A DNA stretch of 34,879 bases, from assembly GCA_002751075.1 (NCBI GenBank), contig NAOQ01000367.1, forward strand, positions 1-34,879. Direction: 5' to 3'. Position 1 is the stretch's first letter, and the number at the start of each line of letters is the position of its first letter. Shown piece by piece: positions 10,909 to 24,000 of the stretch. Source of the stretch: Ichthyophonus hoferi (lineage: Eukaryota > Opisthokonta > Ichthyosporea > Ichthyophonida > Ichthyophonidae). Below the pieces are notes generated by a model. The model was given only the letters and a program-made list of their open reading frames with translations. It did not search any database and had not been told where the DNA came from. The position numbers and the translations under genes were made by a program.

Positions 10909-13498
10909 TTAGCTCGAGGCCTCAGCCTGTGATGCCGCCTTAGCATCACTGAAGTTAATAACACCTGTTGTCAATCGGGCAGAGATCAAAGTAGGAAACA
11001 TAGTCAGTCTATCGTAGTAATATGCCCCAGACCAGTCAAAAATATAACCTACCGTTTACAACATTGATTAGGGCTCCGGAGGCAGGGCTTTCCGGATGGC
11101 TATCCACAAATGACTCTCCACTATCACAGCAACGGGCTGTTCTCCATGTGCTGTTAGCATTAACCCTCTTGTCCTCCTGCCCATCTCAGACCTAACCACT
11201 TACCTATCCTAGGGTCCAATGGAATACTCCCCAGGAAAGGACACCCCATTTCTTGACACATCGCTGCTGCTCCTCCAGTGGTAGGAGGGAAAATCTGGGA
11301 CACTGTCTGTAGATAGATTACACAGTCATTTACGGGAATGGCAGGATACAAAATCTATGTCATACTCATACTACAGGCTAGTACTCCATAAGAGGCACAA
11401 AGGAACCTTCCACGTGCTCTTAATAACTGCAAACCAAGCCTCTCATAGCCATTATCAGTCACAGCTACGTATTCAAGTACAATCAATCCTCTAATTGGTC
11501 TAATTGATGTCAGTTACTAGTATCAGATATAACTAGTGGAGTGATAGAAAATAAAGCTACCCGCCAAAGAAATCTTATGGCATACAGGGGAATGGGTTAT
11601 TATCAAGGATATCCTATCTGGCCCATAATAAGGCACATGTAGGCCTATATATATATATATTGTCCCTAAGCCCGCAGGGGGATATAATATATGCCATGAT
11701 TCATTCTAAAAAGATCATTGATCAACATACGCAACCAATACGGGCAGCCAGATATTCATATAGGTAGGGATAGAGGTGCCATGCCATTATGATGGGTGTT
11801 AATATATATAGGGATGTGGGAGCCTTACCGTACACTTGGGACAGACGAAGGAACTCATATTCTCCACTACTCCGATGATATCAAATCCCACCTTCCGGCA
11901 AAAGCTGATTTCCTTTCGGACATCTATCAGGGCTACCTCCTGCTCCACCCTGATTAGTATATAAAATAATTACCTGGATCCCTATTACCTGTGGGACTAT
12001 CTATGCATGTCTTAACCATTTCCTTTCGGCGTTTACCTTCCTAAATCTATCTCTGATGTCCGTTCGTATCAGAATAATCATTAAATCCCTACCCCAGGCT
12101 TACTGACGGTCACCTATGCGGCTGGTGCTATCTATCTAGGACAGACAAATAAATGAGATTACTTGCAGGCTTGGGATATGTCATTGTAATGCCAGTATAT
12201 ATGGTAAGAGATTGAGTAATGATTGGCTGTCAGAAGGCAGAGATGAGATAGAGTTCTACAAGGGAGAAGGTCATAACCAGGAATGGGATAGAAGGTTACC
12301 TGGGGGGTAGTGACAATGACAACCCCAGTAGGGTTAGCATCCTTTAGATATTGGGCAAGTGAGAGGTGCTCATCTGAGGTGCCCGGGGGAGTGTCTATAA
12401 CCAGGTAGTCGAGGGTGCCCCAGTCAACATCCTTTAGGAATTGCTTGATCATTCCTGGTCACCCTGGAGGTCAGCCATCCAACCCTACAGTCTCTGATGT
12501 ATAGGATATAATAGCGACAGGTGCAAGAGGTTACATAGGTGTATATATATATATACCCATATATATCCAGGTGACAGCGTCATAACACAAGGTACGTCAC
12601 ACCTTTTTCTCACGCTAACCCTCACACAAACACAACATATTACTCTAAACTTGTAAGCTAAGACCATTACAGCAAACATACAATATACAATAATAATCAC
12701 CATTTTTCTTAGGGCCCCTCCAGATTACAGCATCATCAGGGTTGCCTAGTAGAAATCCTACAGACATTACAGCCAGGTTCTCCTGGACGTAGACAGGGGA
12801 CCATCCACTACCACTCTGGTGTACCTGCTCCCCTTCTAGTCCCATAACCCTAGGGATAGAGGGCCCACAGATATCCACGTCCATAACAGCCACCTACCCA
12901 TCCCTATATTGAGTGCCTGCAACCCTCCTGTTTACCCTTTCCATGTCAACCTAACTAACCTCTAGCTCCTCGTTGCGGGCCAAGCAGAAGCCCAACTGGG
13001 CCGTAAAGGTGCTCTTACCCACCCCGCCCTTGCCTGACAGGACCAGGATCTTGTGTTTGACAGAGGCCATGCGCTCCACCACCAGGGCCAAGTCTGGGGG
13101 TGCCCTTCACGGTCAGTAATGATAGGGAAAGGCCACCCTATCCCCCTAGCTTCCAAATACTAGCCTGGGTCTGGTCCTGCAGGTTTTGCAGCGGCACATA
13201 TTTTTTGATTAGGACAGCCTGCACAGGCATCAGATTTGCCAGCTTGGGCACTGTCTGTACCAGGACAGTCTGAGGAGGAGGGAGATTAACAGGCGATCTA
13301 GAAGAAGACATACCACTAAAAATATTGCTTTATAACCTCAAGGAAATCATATAGGTGGATGCATATCTTTTTAATTATGGTCATAGATGAGAATTAGCAA
13401 TATTAACTATAGTAATAGGCAATGGGTAGCAGTTGATAGAAAAAGGTGCGCTTACGTTCAGGGGCATCCTCTGGCACGTTGTCTGAAGAAGTAGTCAT
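10909..13498 (-). CDS. NUBP1: Cytosolic Fe-S cluster assembly factor NUBP1 (Nbp35)
   Basis: P-loop ATPase scaffold that, with NUBP2, builds and hands on [4Fe-4S] clusters to cytosolic and nuclear apoproteins. Nine minus-strand exons: 13456-13498, 13165-13269, 12960-13093, 12701-12893, 12300-12454, 11829-11939, 11204-11306, 11053-11136 and 10909-10964. They total 984 nt, or 327 residues (human 320). Cysteines 16, 30, 33 and 39 form the N-terminal CX13CX2CX5C cluster motif that separates NUBP1 from NUBP2. The deviant Walker A GKGGVGKS is at 70-77, [10 protein letters not shown] begins at 99, and TPPGTSDEH lies in exon 5. The CPKC motif at 243-246 provides the cysteines for the bridging cluster at the dimer interface. 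Intron 2 (13094-13164) uses a GC donor. The gene is divergent from the B3GAT gene, with 935 bp between start codons. Confidence 0.96.
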
Positions 13499-14433
13499 AG
13501 TAGAGGGTCCACAAATAGGGCCTTGTCAGCCTAGGCTTACAGATTATTAGAGTGACCTTGAAAAGTACTTAAACAGTCTACAATACACTGCACAACTACA
13601 GTGTTATGTATAATATGTGTAATAATAGTACTAGTACATGTAGCAGTATATAATATATAATTGAGATCGAGTATTATGTGCTACCGTCACCGTCATGCAT
13701 AATACCCAACCAATGATTGGCTGTTCAATGATGGGCTCTGATTGCATTTAAATACCCAGGATTTGTTAAATTAAAAAAAAGGCTCTGAATGGTAGATCTA
13801 CCCGAAACAATGATAGAAAACTAATAGCAAATAATGGGGAAATAGTAATAAATAATAAAAAATACATACTTGAATGTTTTTAAAAGAATACAACTAATAA
13901 ATAGCAAACCAATAGAAACAATAAAATAAGTATTAATCAGATGTAGAATGTAACTATGGATTGCTCTAAGTGAGGGAGTATCTATATACTGGGCCAGTAA
14001 GTAAGAAGGAATGCAGAGTGCCCGTGTATATATAAGGGTAGTAATTCAAGATTATTGCAGGCCCGATTGTAATAATTTCAGTGTTAATTGATGTTATTAA
14101 TCACCCACCCCTACTATCTAGTTAGTAGTATAATACCCAATGTACCAAGCGGTATGTGAACTGTAGGGTGCAGGAGTTAAAGGCGTGCCATATAGTTATT
14201 AGCGGGACCAGGATTATAAGGCAGCATGAGTATATAGCGGGTGAATGGCTATGTTTATAAACACTTAGTTCTGTCATTTAACACTATTACCTAAATACTA
14301 GTACAGGAATGTGTTGCACTACATAATATTATAGTGGTGGACAACATATTCAACCCAGTCTATACTATCATATCTAGGCTCAGTTCCTAACTAACCAGAA
14401 TATTCTTATCAGTGCACTAAACGTCTAGGTACT
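13499..14433. promoter_or_regulatory. Divergent promoter interval between NUBP1 and B3GAT
   Basis: No gene is seen here. At 13710-13720 a CCAAT box and an inverted one (ATTGG) lie back to back with one base between, giving the near-palindrome CCAATGATTGG, a plausible NF-Y site. It lies about 210 bp upstream of the NUBP1 start codon and 715 bp upstream of the B3GAT start codon, so it more likely serves NUBP1. No TATA box could be assigned. Confidence 0.4.
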
Positions 14434-17400
14434 ATGAAGTCCAGGATAGTGCTCCAGGTCTGTATATTAGGGCGCTATGCGTTACTAGCCCTGTTAGGTG
14501 TCCTGTTAGGTTACTTGATCCGTGGCCGTAGCCCTGTATGTGCCCTAGGCTCTCAGGTAAGGGGTTGAGGTTGCTATGTACGATTTGGCAGAGTATTTCA
14601 AAGAGGCCTGTTCTTAGCTTCAAATACGGCCCTATACAACCTATACACCTCTGTCCTATCTCTATAACACATCTACCATTTTCTCTCCCTGGTTGAATCA
14701 TTTCATGTTGATTAACTTTCAGTCTAGTTGATAACTGTCAAGGTAGCCTTACTCCCTCTCCTCTTAACCTTATGGGGGGACAATATGACTAGGAGTGGTT
14801 CATGGTCTATAATAGCCCAAGTTAATGCCCGTAGATGGCAACTAGAGGGGTCTTACCTCTGGTAACCAGGGTGGGTTTTTATTTTGATACAGGGAAACAA
14901 CTTTCGGGTACTCACATCTGAGGAATTCCACCAACTACCAACCATCTTTGTTATCACTCCTACGTATACCCGCCTCACCCAGAGGGCGGACATGACGCGC
15001 CTTAGCAACACTCTTAATAATGTTTGTTTTTATCCCTTTTCCTATGACTGGCCTCCTTCCCTTCTATACCATATATATTAGACCTCAAGAGATGCATACA
15101 GTCTCGTGTTCCTAAGGGCTACTTGGTCTATCATCCATCATACATATCCCTCTACTACTGGATGTACCCATCACTTGTACACACATACACACACATATAT
15201 AGAGTGTTATGTTATCAATGTGTCACCTATAGTTATATTATTTCTATCTGTATCCGTAACCTACCCTCATAACCCGTGTCTATAGTAGAACGGGTTGTTA
15301 CAAGGTTTCTTTGCTAGTTATGGCCTGTTATATCCTCTCTATCTTATATCTTCCCCTTTCCATTCTTCTTCTATGATGTAGACCTAACCCTAATGGGTAT
15401 AGTCCTTGTGCAGTACAGTGCATAGCCTTACCATCCTTCCCTGTACTAGTAATAGCTGCACCCTATATTACTTATTGGTTATCACTTTCTATTTTTATTG
15501 CCTTTCTATTGGCTTTCAATTGCTGGCCTTTCAATCCTCTCTCCCTCTCCAAAATTTGCTCTCATAACCAAATGAAACTCTAGCAATGTGATGTACATGG
15601 CAATAGGGCCGTGTGGATCTATCTCTTCTTAGTGGTGGTGGGGGGAGGGGGGTATATATAGCGTGCTTGGTATGAGAGGGTTGGCGACAGGGACTAAGAG
15701 GTGAGTGGCCTGCAGGTGAAGAAGGTGCACTGGGTGGTGGTGGAGGACAGTAAGACTAAAACTAAGGCAGTCACTGATATTCTAGCCCGGAGTGGTTGCT
15801 ACCGCATCTCCCATTTACATGTGGCTACCCCCGTGGACGACAAAAAAACTGAAGGGATGGCCCGATTTCAAGTGAGATCCTAACTATACTTCCTACTGCA
15901 TTGTGATTGTAGTGTCCCCAATAGCCCCCTACTGTGGTCTCCCACCCACCCACGCTTTCTACCTTCATGCCATTTTTTGTATTAACTTTTACCCCCTCTC
16001 TTCTATGCAGTACCACAGAGGGGTGGAGCAACGTAACCTAGCCCTAAGAGCAGTGGCAGATCTAGGGGTGACCAATGCAGTGGTATACTTCGCAGACGAT
16101 GATAACTCTTATGACTTGGATGTGTTTGAGGAGATGCGCCTGACCAAAAAAGTATCTATATGGCCTGTGGCCTTTGTGGGAGGACAACGATATGAGCGAC
16201 CTATTGTTACTAATGGAAAGGTAGGTGCGAGTTATAGTATGTAGATTATATTTTCAGTCCATCTCACTCCTTGTTTATTAAATGTTAATAGTCTGTGAAC
16301 GGTCACGGCTGGATATGAATGAGTGCAGTCTAGATTAGGTAGAGGATACCTATGAACAATAATATTATTAACCTCTAATACTATTGGCCTATCATATATA
16401 CTTATCGGCCCTGCATAGCAATTCACAAAAGGACCGGATTATACATGTGTGTAGGTCTGAAGATATGGTATTTTACTTTTACTTCAGAAATGGGGAAAGA
16501 CTATAAAGAGTTTTTAATATGGGGCTAAGAATGCCACAACCAATTATCAGGACAAGGGAGATGCTAGGGGCCTTTAGTTACAGTCAATGCTAATTGGTAG
16601 TTCATATATATATATATATATATATATATACTGTAAGATGGGCTTGATATTATTAGTCCGCCAGTGGTCATTTGACAAGACAATCCATCACATATTAGAT
16701 CTTAGGGCTATTATCATTGGCCCATATATAGAGGACATACGAATTATACCCACACCCACCTACGAAGTACCTCCCATATTTATCTGTTCCAGTCATTCAT
16801 TTATCACCCTGTTAAACCCCATGTCGACATCTCACCTTACAGGCCCTCTGCCTGTTTTATAACATTTTCATTCTGATTCTGATTGCTACTTCTTGCTTCT
16901 GTTTCCCTTGGAGACTATGTCATCCTGTCCATTATGGGGTCCTTACTATATGGCTAAGTTGCAATAAAACCAGCAAGACTATAATATTAACAACAGGCTG
17001 CAGGTCACAGGGTGGCATGTCTCATGGCATCCCGAGAGAACCTTTCCAGCCGATATGGCCGCCTTTGCCTTTCACGCATCCCTCTTGAAGGGACCCAACG
17101 GGTATGCATCCATCGCAATATTGTCTTACTTTGATCTCTTACTGGTTCTATTAACCTTCGGCCTTGGTTACTGAGAGTTTGTTTACGTAACCTCCCTTCT
17201 CATATGTTGTTGAATTTTAATGTTTAGTTCCTTACCTACCTATCACGATACCCTTTTGCCATTACAATGATTTCAGCTACCTCAGTATAGACCCAGTCCA
17301 ATCTACACAACATAATATGCTTATAGCCCTGGTATGGTTTACTATTGTCATTGCCAAACTAACTTGAAACTGCACACAGTTAGCTGTGTACTACTCTCGC

Positions 17401-17711
17401 AAGGAGGTCATAGAGATCCTCTATAATGCTCATTTAATCATATTAATATTTTATCTGATAGAGCATGGTATTTTTACACTACTTCCTATCTAACCATTCA
17501 CACCTCCATCTTTAGGGTACCGCAATTTAGTCACACCTGGCGGAAGGGATTTCTAGAGACAGGGTTCTTAGAACTACTAATAAGTGGGCCTGAAGCATTA
17601 GAACCTCGTGCTAATATGTGCACCCGCATCTTGGTCTGGCATACACGCACTGAACCCCCTTTTACTAAACGTGAGGCCAAGTTGCGCTCGGAGGCGTGGA
17701 TGGAGGTGTGA
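14434..17711 (+). CDS. B3GAT3: Beta-1,3-glucuronosyltransferase (B3GAT family, GT43)
   Basis: Golgi type II membrane enzyme. The B3GAT3 member adds the final GlcA of the glycosaminoglycan-protein linker tetrasaccharide from UDP-GlcA. Six exons: 14434-14556, 14893-15021, 15716-15871, 16011-16220, 17004-17101 and 17516-17711. They total 912 nt, or 303 residues (human B3GAT3 335). A short cytosolic tail MKSR precedes a hydrophobic signal anchor at about residues 5-31. The catalytic domain opens at LPTIFVITPTYTRL. HRGVEQRN starts at 138, the Mn2+/UDP-binding DDD lies at 165-167 within YFADDDNSY, and the likely catalytic-base Glu is 253. VWHTRTE ends the domain. The stem is very short, roughly 20 residues, because exon 1 joins directly to exon 2 in phase; a missed small exon is possible. 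B3GAT1/2 identity cannot be excluded by eye. Confidence 0.93.
16604..16630. repeat. (TA)n microsatellite
   Basis: About 13 perfect TA units inside intron 4 of the B3GAT gene. Confidence 0.9.
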
Positions 17712-20700
17712 GCACACTGCACAAGCTGGTCATTGCAGCTTGGGTGACTATGATACAGGGCATTTGGCTTTGTGTTACTAATTATTTAATTGTAATTTTT
17801 TGTCGTCCATGTTGGATACTACTGCACGCTATCATTACAAAACAGGGAATGATATCTCCTGTGAGTCAGTATTGTGGTTTAGTTTTATTCTTTAAAACTA
17901 GCCACAGCATTGGATACCCCTGTGGTGACGATCTAAATGGAGGATTCAACAGAATTGCACAGTTGGTTTTACTATGTTTTATCAAGGGTTATGTGATAGA
18001 CTAAGGATATATAGGACTAGTTAAGCTACAGACTGGTACCCTATCGAACTACAAGCATACATTTTGTTAGGTCTACGAGGTATTGTGCGATTCATACAAG
18101 TTTATATTATAGTAGTTGTGGCTGCAACTGGGAACTAAACTGGCTGGCCTAATAGTGCTTGGCTCTTGAAAATCCTTTAAAAAAATATTTGAGTTTGATA
18201 TTTAAATATTTTATTTCGAAAGTTGGCAACAGGGGAAAATCACATGAAACCTAGATGCGATTTGGAGGGGGTCCTTGGGTATGTCTGCCAACTTGACTGA
18301 CTTTAGAGTGTGGCTGGGTAGTTATATAGCAATACTCTTAAGGATCCAACACAACACTAAAAATAACAAAGAAGACATTGATTTTTTTTTAATAAATATT
18401 TGATCACGCAAACCAAAATTTTCTGGTTATAATAATATGATAAGCCACTACTGATGGTATATAATAGAAATAAAATATATGAACCATATTGGATAGTAGT
18501 ATACGTCATAATTAAGTATTCTTGCTTTGGCATCCCTCATTGAAGATACTGCATGACCTTGATCTGTTTTATTGGCTTCGCTTCACAATGTTATTGTTGT
18601 CACAGTAGTGGAAGACATAGGCCTGCAATACTTGGTATGGTAAGGCCATCCTATTGTTGTCATATATAACGAACGAGCTTATGCTTTTTCACTTATGCAA
18701 TAGTTAATTTTTAAGTTGACACGTCCATTGGAGCCTAAGTATTATTAATCACTTTAAGGTATTTGTGCTTAATCTATTATTACTTTGTAGTGTACTCACG
18801 GAGTAGTATTGCTTAAATTAGGTCTAAGACGTAAATCCTCAGGATTGACTTTATTGTTAATGTATACTAAAAGGTAAAGTGCAATCAAGTTTGAACAAAT
18901 TGTTAAGTACAAGCATGTTTACATTAATTAACGCCTTGATTACCCAAATTAAATAATATTATGGTGTGATAACCAGAAAGGATTAGTATGCCTTAGTATA
19001 CCCAAATAGTGTACCGAGGTTCCAATTTTATTATCTATATGTTTCTCCACTAAGTAATCTTTATTTCTTGTTTTCACAAGCTAGCAGTTTATTTACATGT
19101 ACAAGCCTTTGAATATGTAACGGAACAATGTAGTGTTTCCTTTCACCCTGCTAATATGACTTAGAATACCAACATCTGGTAGGTCGTGATGTATGTAAGT
19201 AATGTTTAATATATGATTATCTAGACCAAAAAAGAAAAAGAAAAAAAGACTTCAGAAGAAAGGTTTACGTCTTATTTCTGTAATTGGGGATAAAACAGAA
19301 TAAGACATACCAGTCTGGTATAATATTAGTTCTTATTCAATTGCATTTAAAATATTTTAACTTGAAACAATTTTTAAAAAATACATTATATTATTATACT
19401 AAATCACATCGTTGCAATATGGCAATTATGTATCTAGAGTTCCGTAGTCTTCGAATTGTTAACATAACTTCTAGATAATGAGTCCCAAGTCTCTTAGAAA
19501 GGTCAGAAAAGAATTAATTTATGGCTTCTTCATTTTTTTTTGCCATTGGCCGTTTGTTCTGGATGCTGCTAGATATTTCTTGGATTTTTCTATCCAACGT
19601 CAGCTTTATTAACTGTCACCTTTGTGGATTTACTAATAACAGGATGCTGCCAATTTTAAAAAAATATTTATTATACTATTACAGCTAAGAACCAGTTTAG
19701 TCTGCATGTCTACTACCCCGTTATACAATTAAGGCATGGAGCAACATTGGTCAGGCCTATTTACTATGCTATTACTTATCATTTAATGGCATACACGAAT
19801 TGTTAATTATTAACAATTTGTTCCATATTAACTATAATTCTATAATTGACTACTCCCACTATTTTAATTTGGCTGCTGTTATAGTGGCTAATATGATCCA
19901 ACTTAATTAAAGTAACTATTGCTACAGGTAAACTCCATGTAATAATTAATTAAATGTATATGATGCATACGGTTATATACTTCCACTCTAGTCAATCACA
20001 ATCAAAGACATCCAACGTTTTAGCAACATAAGGTGATTCAATAAAAAGATTAAACATTCTACATAACTCGTAGATAAACAAATTGAAGACTAGTTTCCTA
20101 AAAACTGCTAATATTTTGGTAATTTGTTACGGCATAATCATAATAATGTAAAATAATTGTATTGTGGAAAATTAGATATATTAATAGTAGCTTTCATGTC
20201 ATTGCTAATTTAAATTAGTAGACAAGAACTCTGAGATGGCCTTGAGTGAAACCCAATCGAAGTGTATTATCGTACTATCTGCTAGGATGGGATTTATGTT
20301 GTTTTATTATGATCTAGAATAATTGGTCCTAGTGCTGCAACTACTGATTGGGTACGCAGGGTAAGAGTTTCTCATTTCACTCAAGTTCATTGTTTTGGGT
20401 ATAATTCAAAAGATTCCATTGGAGAAAGGTTTTTAAAGCCACCATAGGTAGTAGAAGCCACACTTAATAATATTTTGTTATTGGACTAGTTGTTTAAAGT
20501 TAGTTGTCATTTAATGGAGAATAATACTAGTTGCAGGTGTAATGCTGTGTTCCTCATTTCCTCTGCCATATTCCATCACAAGGAGTTGTATTTATTTTTC
20601 ACAAGTGACTGTGTTGACAAGAATTCAACTTGGATTAAAACATATAAAGAAATATAAAGATATAGATATTTTGTGAAGATTATAGGTGGAATCATACTAC

Positions 20701-20873
20701 TACCAGTAGCATTTACAGATTAAAAGATAACAACGTTCAATCAAAGCTACTATTAATTAACAAGCAATCTACGCTTGATCAGGCAAATCAATATCAATGC
20801 GAATTGCAGTCCATATGACGCGACGATAGTCAAATCAAATGATGCCAGCACGATCCACGGTCAAAGCGCACTC

Positions 20874-20886
20874 ATTGGCTTATTGG
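20874..20886 (-). promoter_or_regulatory. Twin inverted CCAAT boxes upstream of HDAC
   Basis: ATTGG occurs at 20874-20878 and again at 20882-20886, about 125-135 bp before the HDAC start codon. Two CCAAT boxes this close and at this distance suggest NF-Y-driven housekeeping transcription. A (CCTA)n tract at 20913-20934 lies between them and the gene. Confidence 0.45.
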
Positions 20887-20912
20887 TGATTGTAGCAGGT
20901 ACCCTCTAACAT

Positions 20913-20934
20913 ACCTACCTACCTACCTACCTAC
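20913..20934. repeat. (ACCT)n tetranucleotide repeat
   Basis: Five and a half perfect units about 80 bp upstream of the HDAC start codon, likely in the promoter or 5' UTR. Confidence 0.9.
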
Positions 20935-21010
20935 ATATACCAACCGCTAGGAGGTGTGGCCACTTGTATTTAGAGACCACTCATAGTAAGGTGTTGCCTC
21001 TTTTGCCACC

Positions 21011-24000
21011 ATGGCCTCCAAACGGCGCGTAGCCTACTTCTACGACTGTAGGTTTTATATATATTTTTTCTCTTCTCTTCTCTCGACCTTTTTTTTAATT
21101 TTCTTTTGTTAGTGTTTTTGTGCTTTTTTTCTTTTTCTTTTGGCACATTGCCTATTCCCCTTTACGAGGTATTCTCTGTAAAGTGTTGGTTACATGGCCA
21201 TTGTTGATTGACTGAGACATTCAGAAAATTACTCTTTTAATTTCCCACCTTAGCATTTTTCCTGTTTTATTCCCTATTACTTCTTTCTTTCCTTCCCTGC
21301 CCAACCCATCCAACTAATTCTCTGTTATCCCTTTTAATTTATTTTATCCTGTTTTATCTTGTGTTTTTTTCCTTGTCTCATATGCCCTTTTCTCTCTTTC
21401 TTGATATATATTATTAACATACACTATCCATTATTATCATTAACTCTTTCCTCTAGCTTTTTTTTCGCTTTTCTTTTCTTTTTTCTTTCATAAAGACCTT
21501 TTACTTCGTCGCAATACTTTCACTTTCTTTCTACCTTTGCGTATCCTTTATGCTCATTATATATATATATATATATATGTTTTTTCTACCGAGTTTATGA
21601 TTTTTTTCAAAGATTGTTCCAGCTTTCCCCTGGTCCTCCCTTCATATTACCTAGAGAGAGAGAGAGTTAACAGGTAAGGTTGGTAGAAGAGAAGTGCATA
21701 GTGTGCATTCTACTGCATAGGTAGTTATTAATAAGTATAGGTGCGTGGATAGGTCTTAGTGTGTTCGGGTGCTAGTAACCTGGCCCTGTGGTTATCGTGT
21801 TGCTAACCAAATGGTCCAACCTTAGCGGATGTGGGCAACTACTACTACTGCCAAGGGCACCCCATGAAGCCCCACCGTATTCGCATGACCCATAACCTAC
21901 TCCTGAGCTATAATCTGTACAAGAAGATGGAGTTATATAGGCCCCCTCGAGCTACCTACGAAGAGATGACCCGCTTCCACTCTGACGATTATGTCAACTT
22001 CCTTCGTACTATTACTCCTGAGAACCACTTGGAGAACAGCAAGAACATGGCCCGCTGTAAGTACCTGGGCTTGTAGGAGGGTCTAGGGCCCCATGCCATC
22101 CACTAACCTATTACCCCTATCACCCTACAGTCAATGTGGGAGAAGATTGCCCTGTGTTTGCTGGCCTTTATGAGTTCTGTGAGGTGTCCGCCGGAGGCTC
22201 TATTGGTAAGAGAGGGCCTTGGTACATGCAGTGTATGTCACTATGTTGCTGTGCGAGTTAAAGTAGGGTGGTGAATGTATTGGATGTTATAAGGGGTCTG
22301 TCTCCATGGTGTGGTATTTATCAGGCCGGGTAGCTGGGGCCCAGAAGCTCAATCACGGAGACTCCGACATTTCTATCAATTGGGCGGGTGGCCTACACCA
22401 TGCTAAGAAGTCAGAGGCCTCTGGGTTCTGCTACGTCAATGATATTGTCTTGGGCATTCTAGAACTACTGAAGTAGGTGACCGATATGTAGAGGAAAGGG
22501 AGAGAGAGGGGGGAGGGGGGAGGAGTCAATTACTGACAACCTGGCTGGCTAGGCGGCACCAACGTGTACTCTACGTAGATATTGACATCCACCACGGGGA
22601 TGGTGTGGAGGAGGCCTTCTATACTACCGATAGGGTTATGACTCTTTCCTTCCACAAGTATGGTGACTACTTCCCAGGCACTGGTGACCTCAGGGTAAGA
22701 CCTCCTCTCGATAGTATAGGTATGATGACATGATACATCACCAATGGCTAATTAACTAATGGGGAGGGTGCAGGATGTGGGGGCTGGGAGGGGCCGTAAC
22801 TATGCACTAAATTTCCCTCTTCGTGATGGCATTGGAGATGACGCCTTCCTTGGTATCTTCAAACCGGTAGGTCCTTATGCTATTGACTATTGCTATCTCT
22901 GCTAGGCGTCAGTGCTGTTGTTTGATTAGCGGATGGTCTACTCATGGGCCATACAGGGTGTGCCATCCGCTCTCCTGTACTAACTACTGATTATAATGGT
23001 TTGGAGGGTCTAGATAGTACAGAGAGTGATGGATTCCTACCGCCCTGAGGCCGTAGTCATGCAATGTGGGGCTGACTCCTTGGCGGGTGATCGCCTGGGA
23101 TGCTTTAACCTATCGTTGAAAGGTAGGTAAGGCCTAATATGGCCACCCTCCTCTGCCAGTCTACAAGTGGCTGTTATATCTTAGTGGTGGGGAAGGGGGA
23201 GAGTGCTAACCAGCAGGGGGTCACAGGGCATTCAGGCTGTGTGGATTATGTGAAGTCCTTCAATATTCCTATGTTAATGCTTGGGGGGGGTGGCTATACC
23301 ATTCGCAATGTGGCTCGGGCCTGGGCCTTTGAAACATCCGTAGCATTAGACACACAGATACCAACAGGTAGGTGTGGAAGGAAGGTGGTGAAGGGTAGGA
23401 TAGGGTAGGGACTAACTGGAAGAACACAGAGATACCTTATAACGACTACTTCGAATACTATGGCCCCGACTATCAACTCAACGTACCTTGTAACAATATG
23501 GAGGATCAAAACACAACCGAGTACCTGGAAAAGACTAAGAGCGCGTTGCTTGAACGCCTGCAATATATGCCATTTGCACCCTCTGTCCAGCGATTTGGTA
23601 GGTGTAGACCTCTCTGTCTCTGTGGTGATCAGGGTAGGGGCTAACTATGACCTAGTATACTAAGGGATGGTAGGGTTAGAGGGATTGGTTAATGGATTGT
23701 TGAATTGCTATGTGATATCCTATTCTTGGAGTGTATAGCAACAGCTGCCTGCCCACCCCCTGCTCACCCCCACCATGTTGTACCTATCATGGCAGGGATA
23801 TAATACTAGACCATATAGGGTGAGATGGTGATTGGTAATAGATGAATTACCAGCCACACGAGTGTCATAGCTATGGCTTTATATGGTATATCCATACCAA
23901 CACCCTCCCGCTCCCTCCTCCCGCTTCCTCCCCCCCCCTCTTACAGTACCTCCCGGCGATACTCTTCACTACAGTGATGACGAGGAAATGGATGATCCAG

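Larger units (their letters stand above)
17712..21010. other. 3.3 kb AT-rich intergenic region, no gene seen
   Basis: Largest gene-free gap in the left and middle of the window. No recognisable exon, RNA gene or element. The open frame at 19284-19478 is low-complexity and unconvincing. A (CCTA)n tract at 20913-20934 and two CCAAT boxes lie at its right end, near the HDAC start. Confidence 0.5.

Noticed and set aside
14557-14892. An extra stem-region exon in B3GAT intron 1
   Set aside because: Exons 1 and 2 already join in phase 0 and no candidate with good splice sites and stem-like sequence stood out, though a small one cannot be excluded.
17696-18004. 102-residue open frame after the B3GAT gene
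   Set aside because: It begins within the last B3GAT exon in another frame and continues into AT-rich flank with no recognisable domain.
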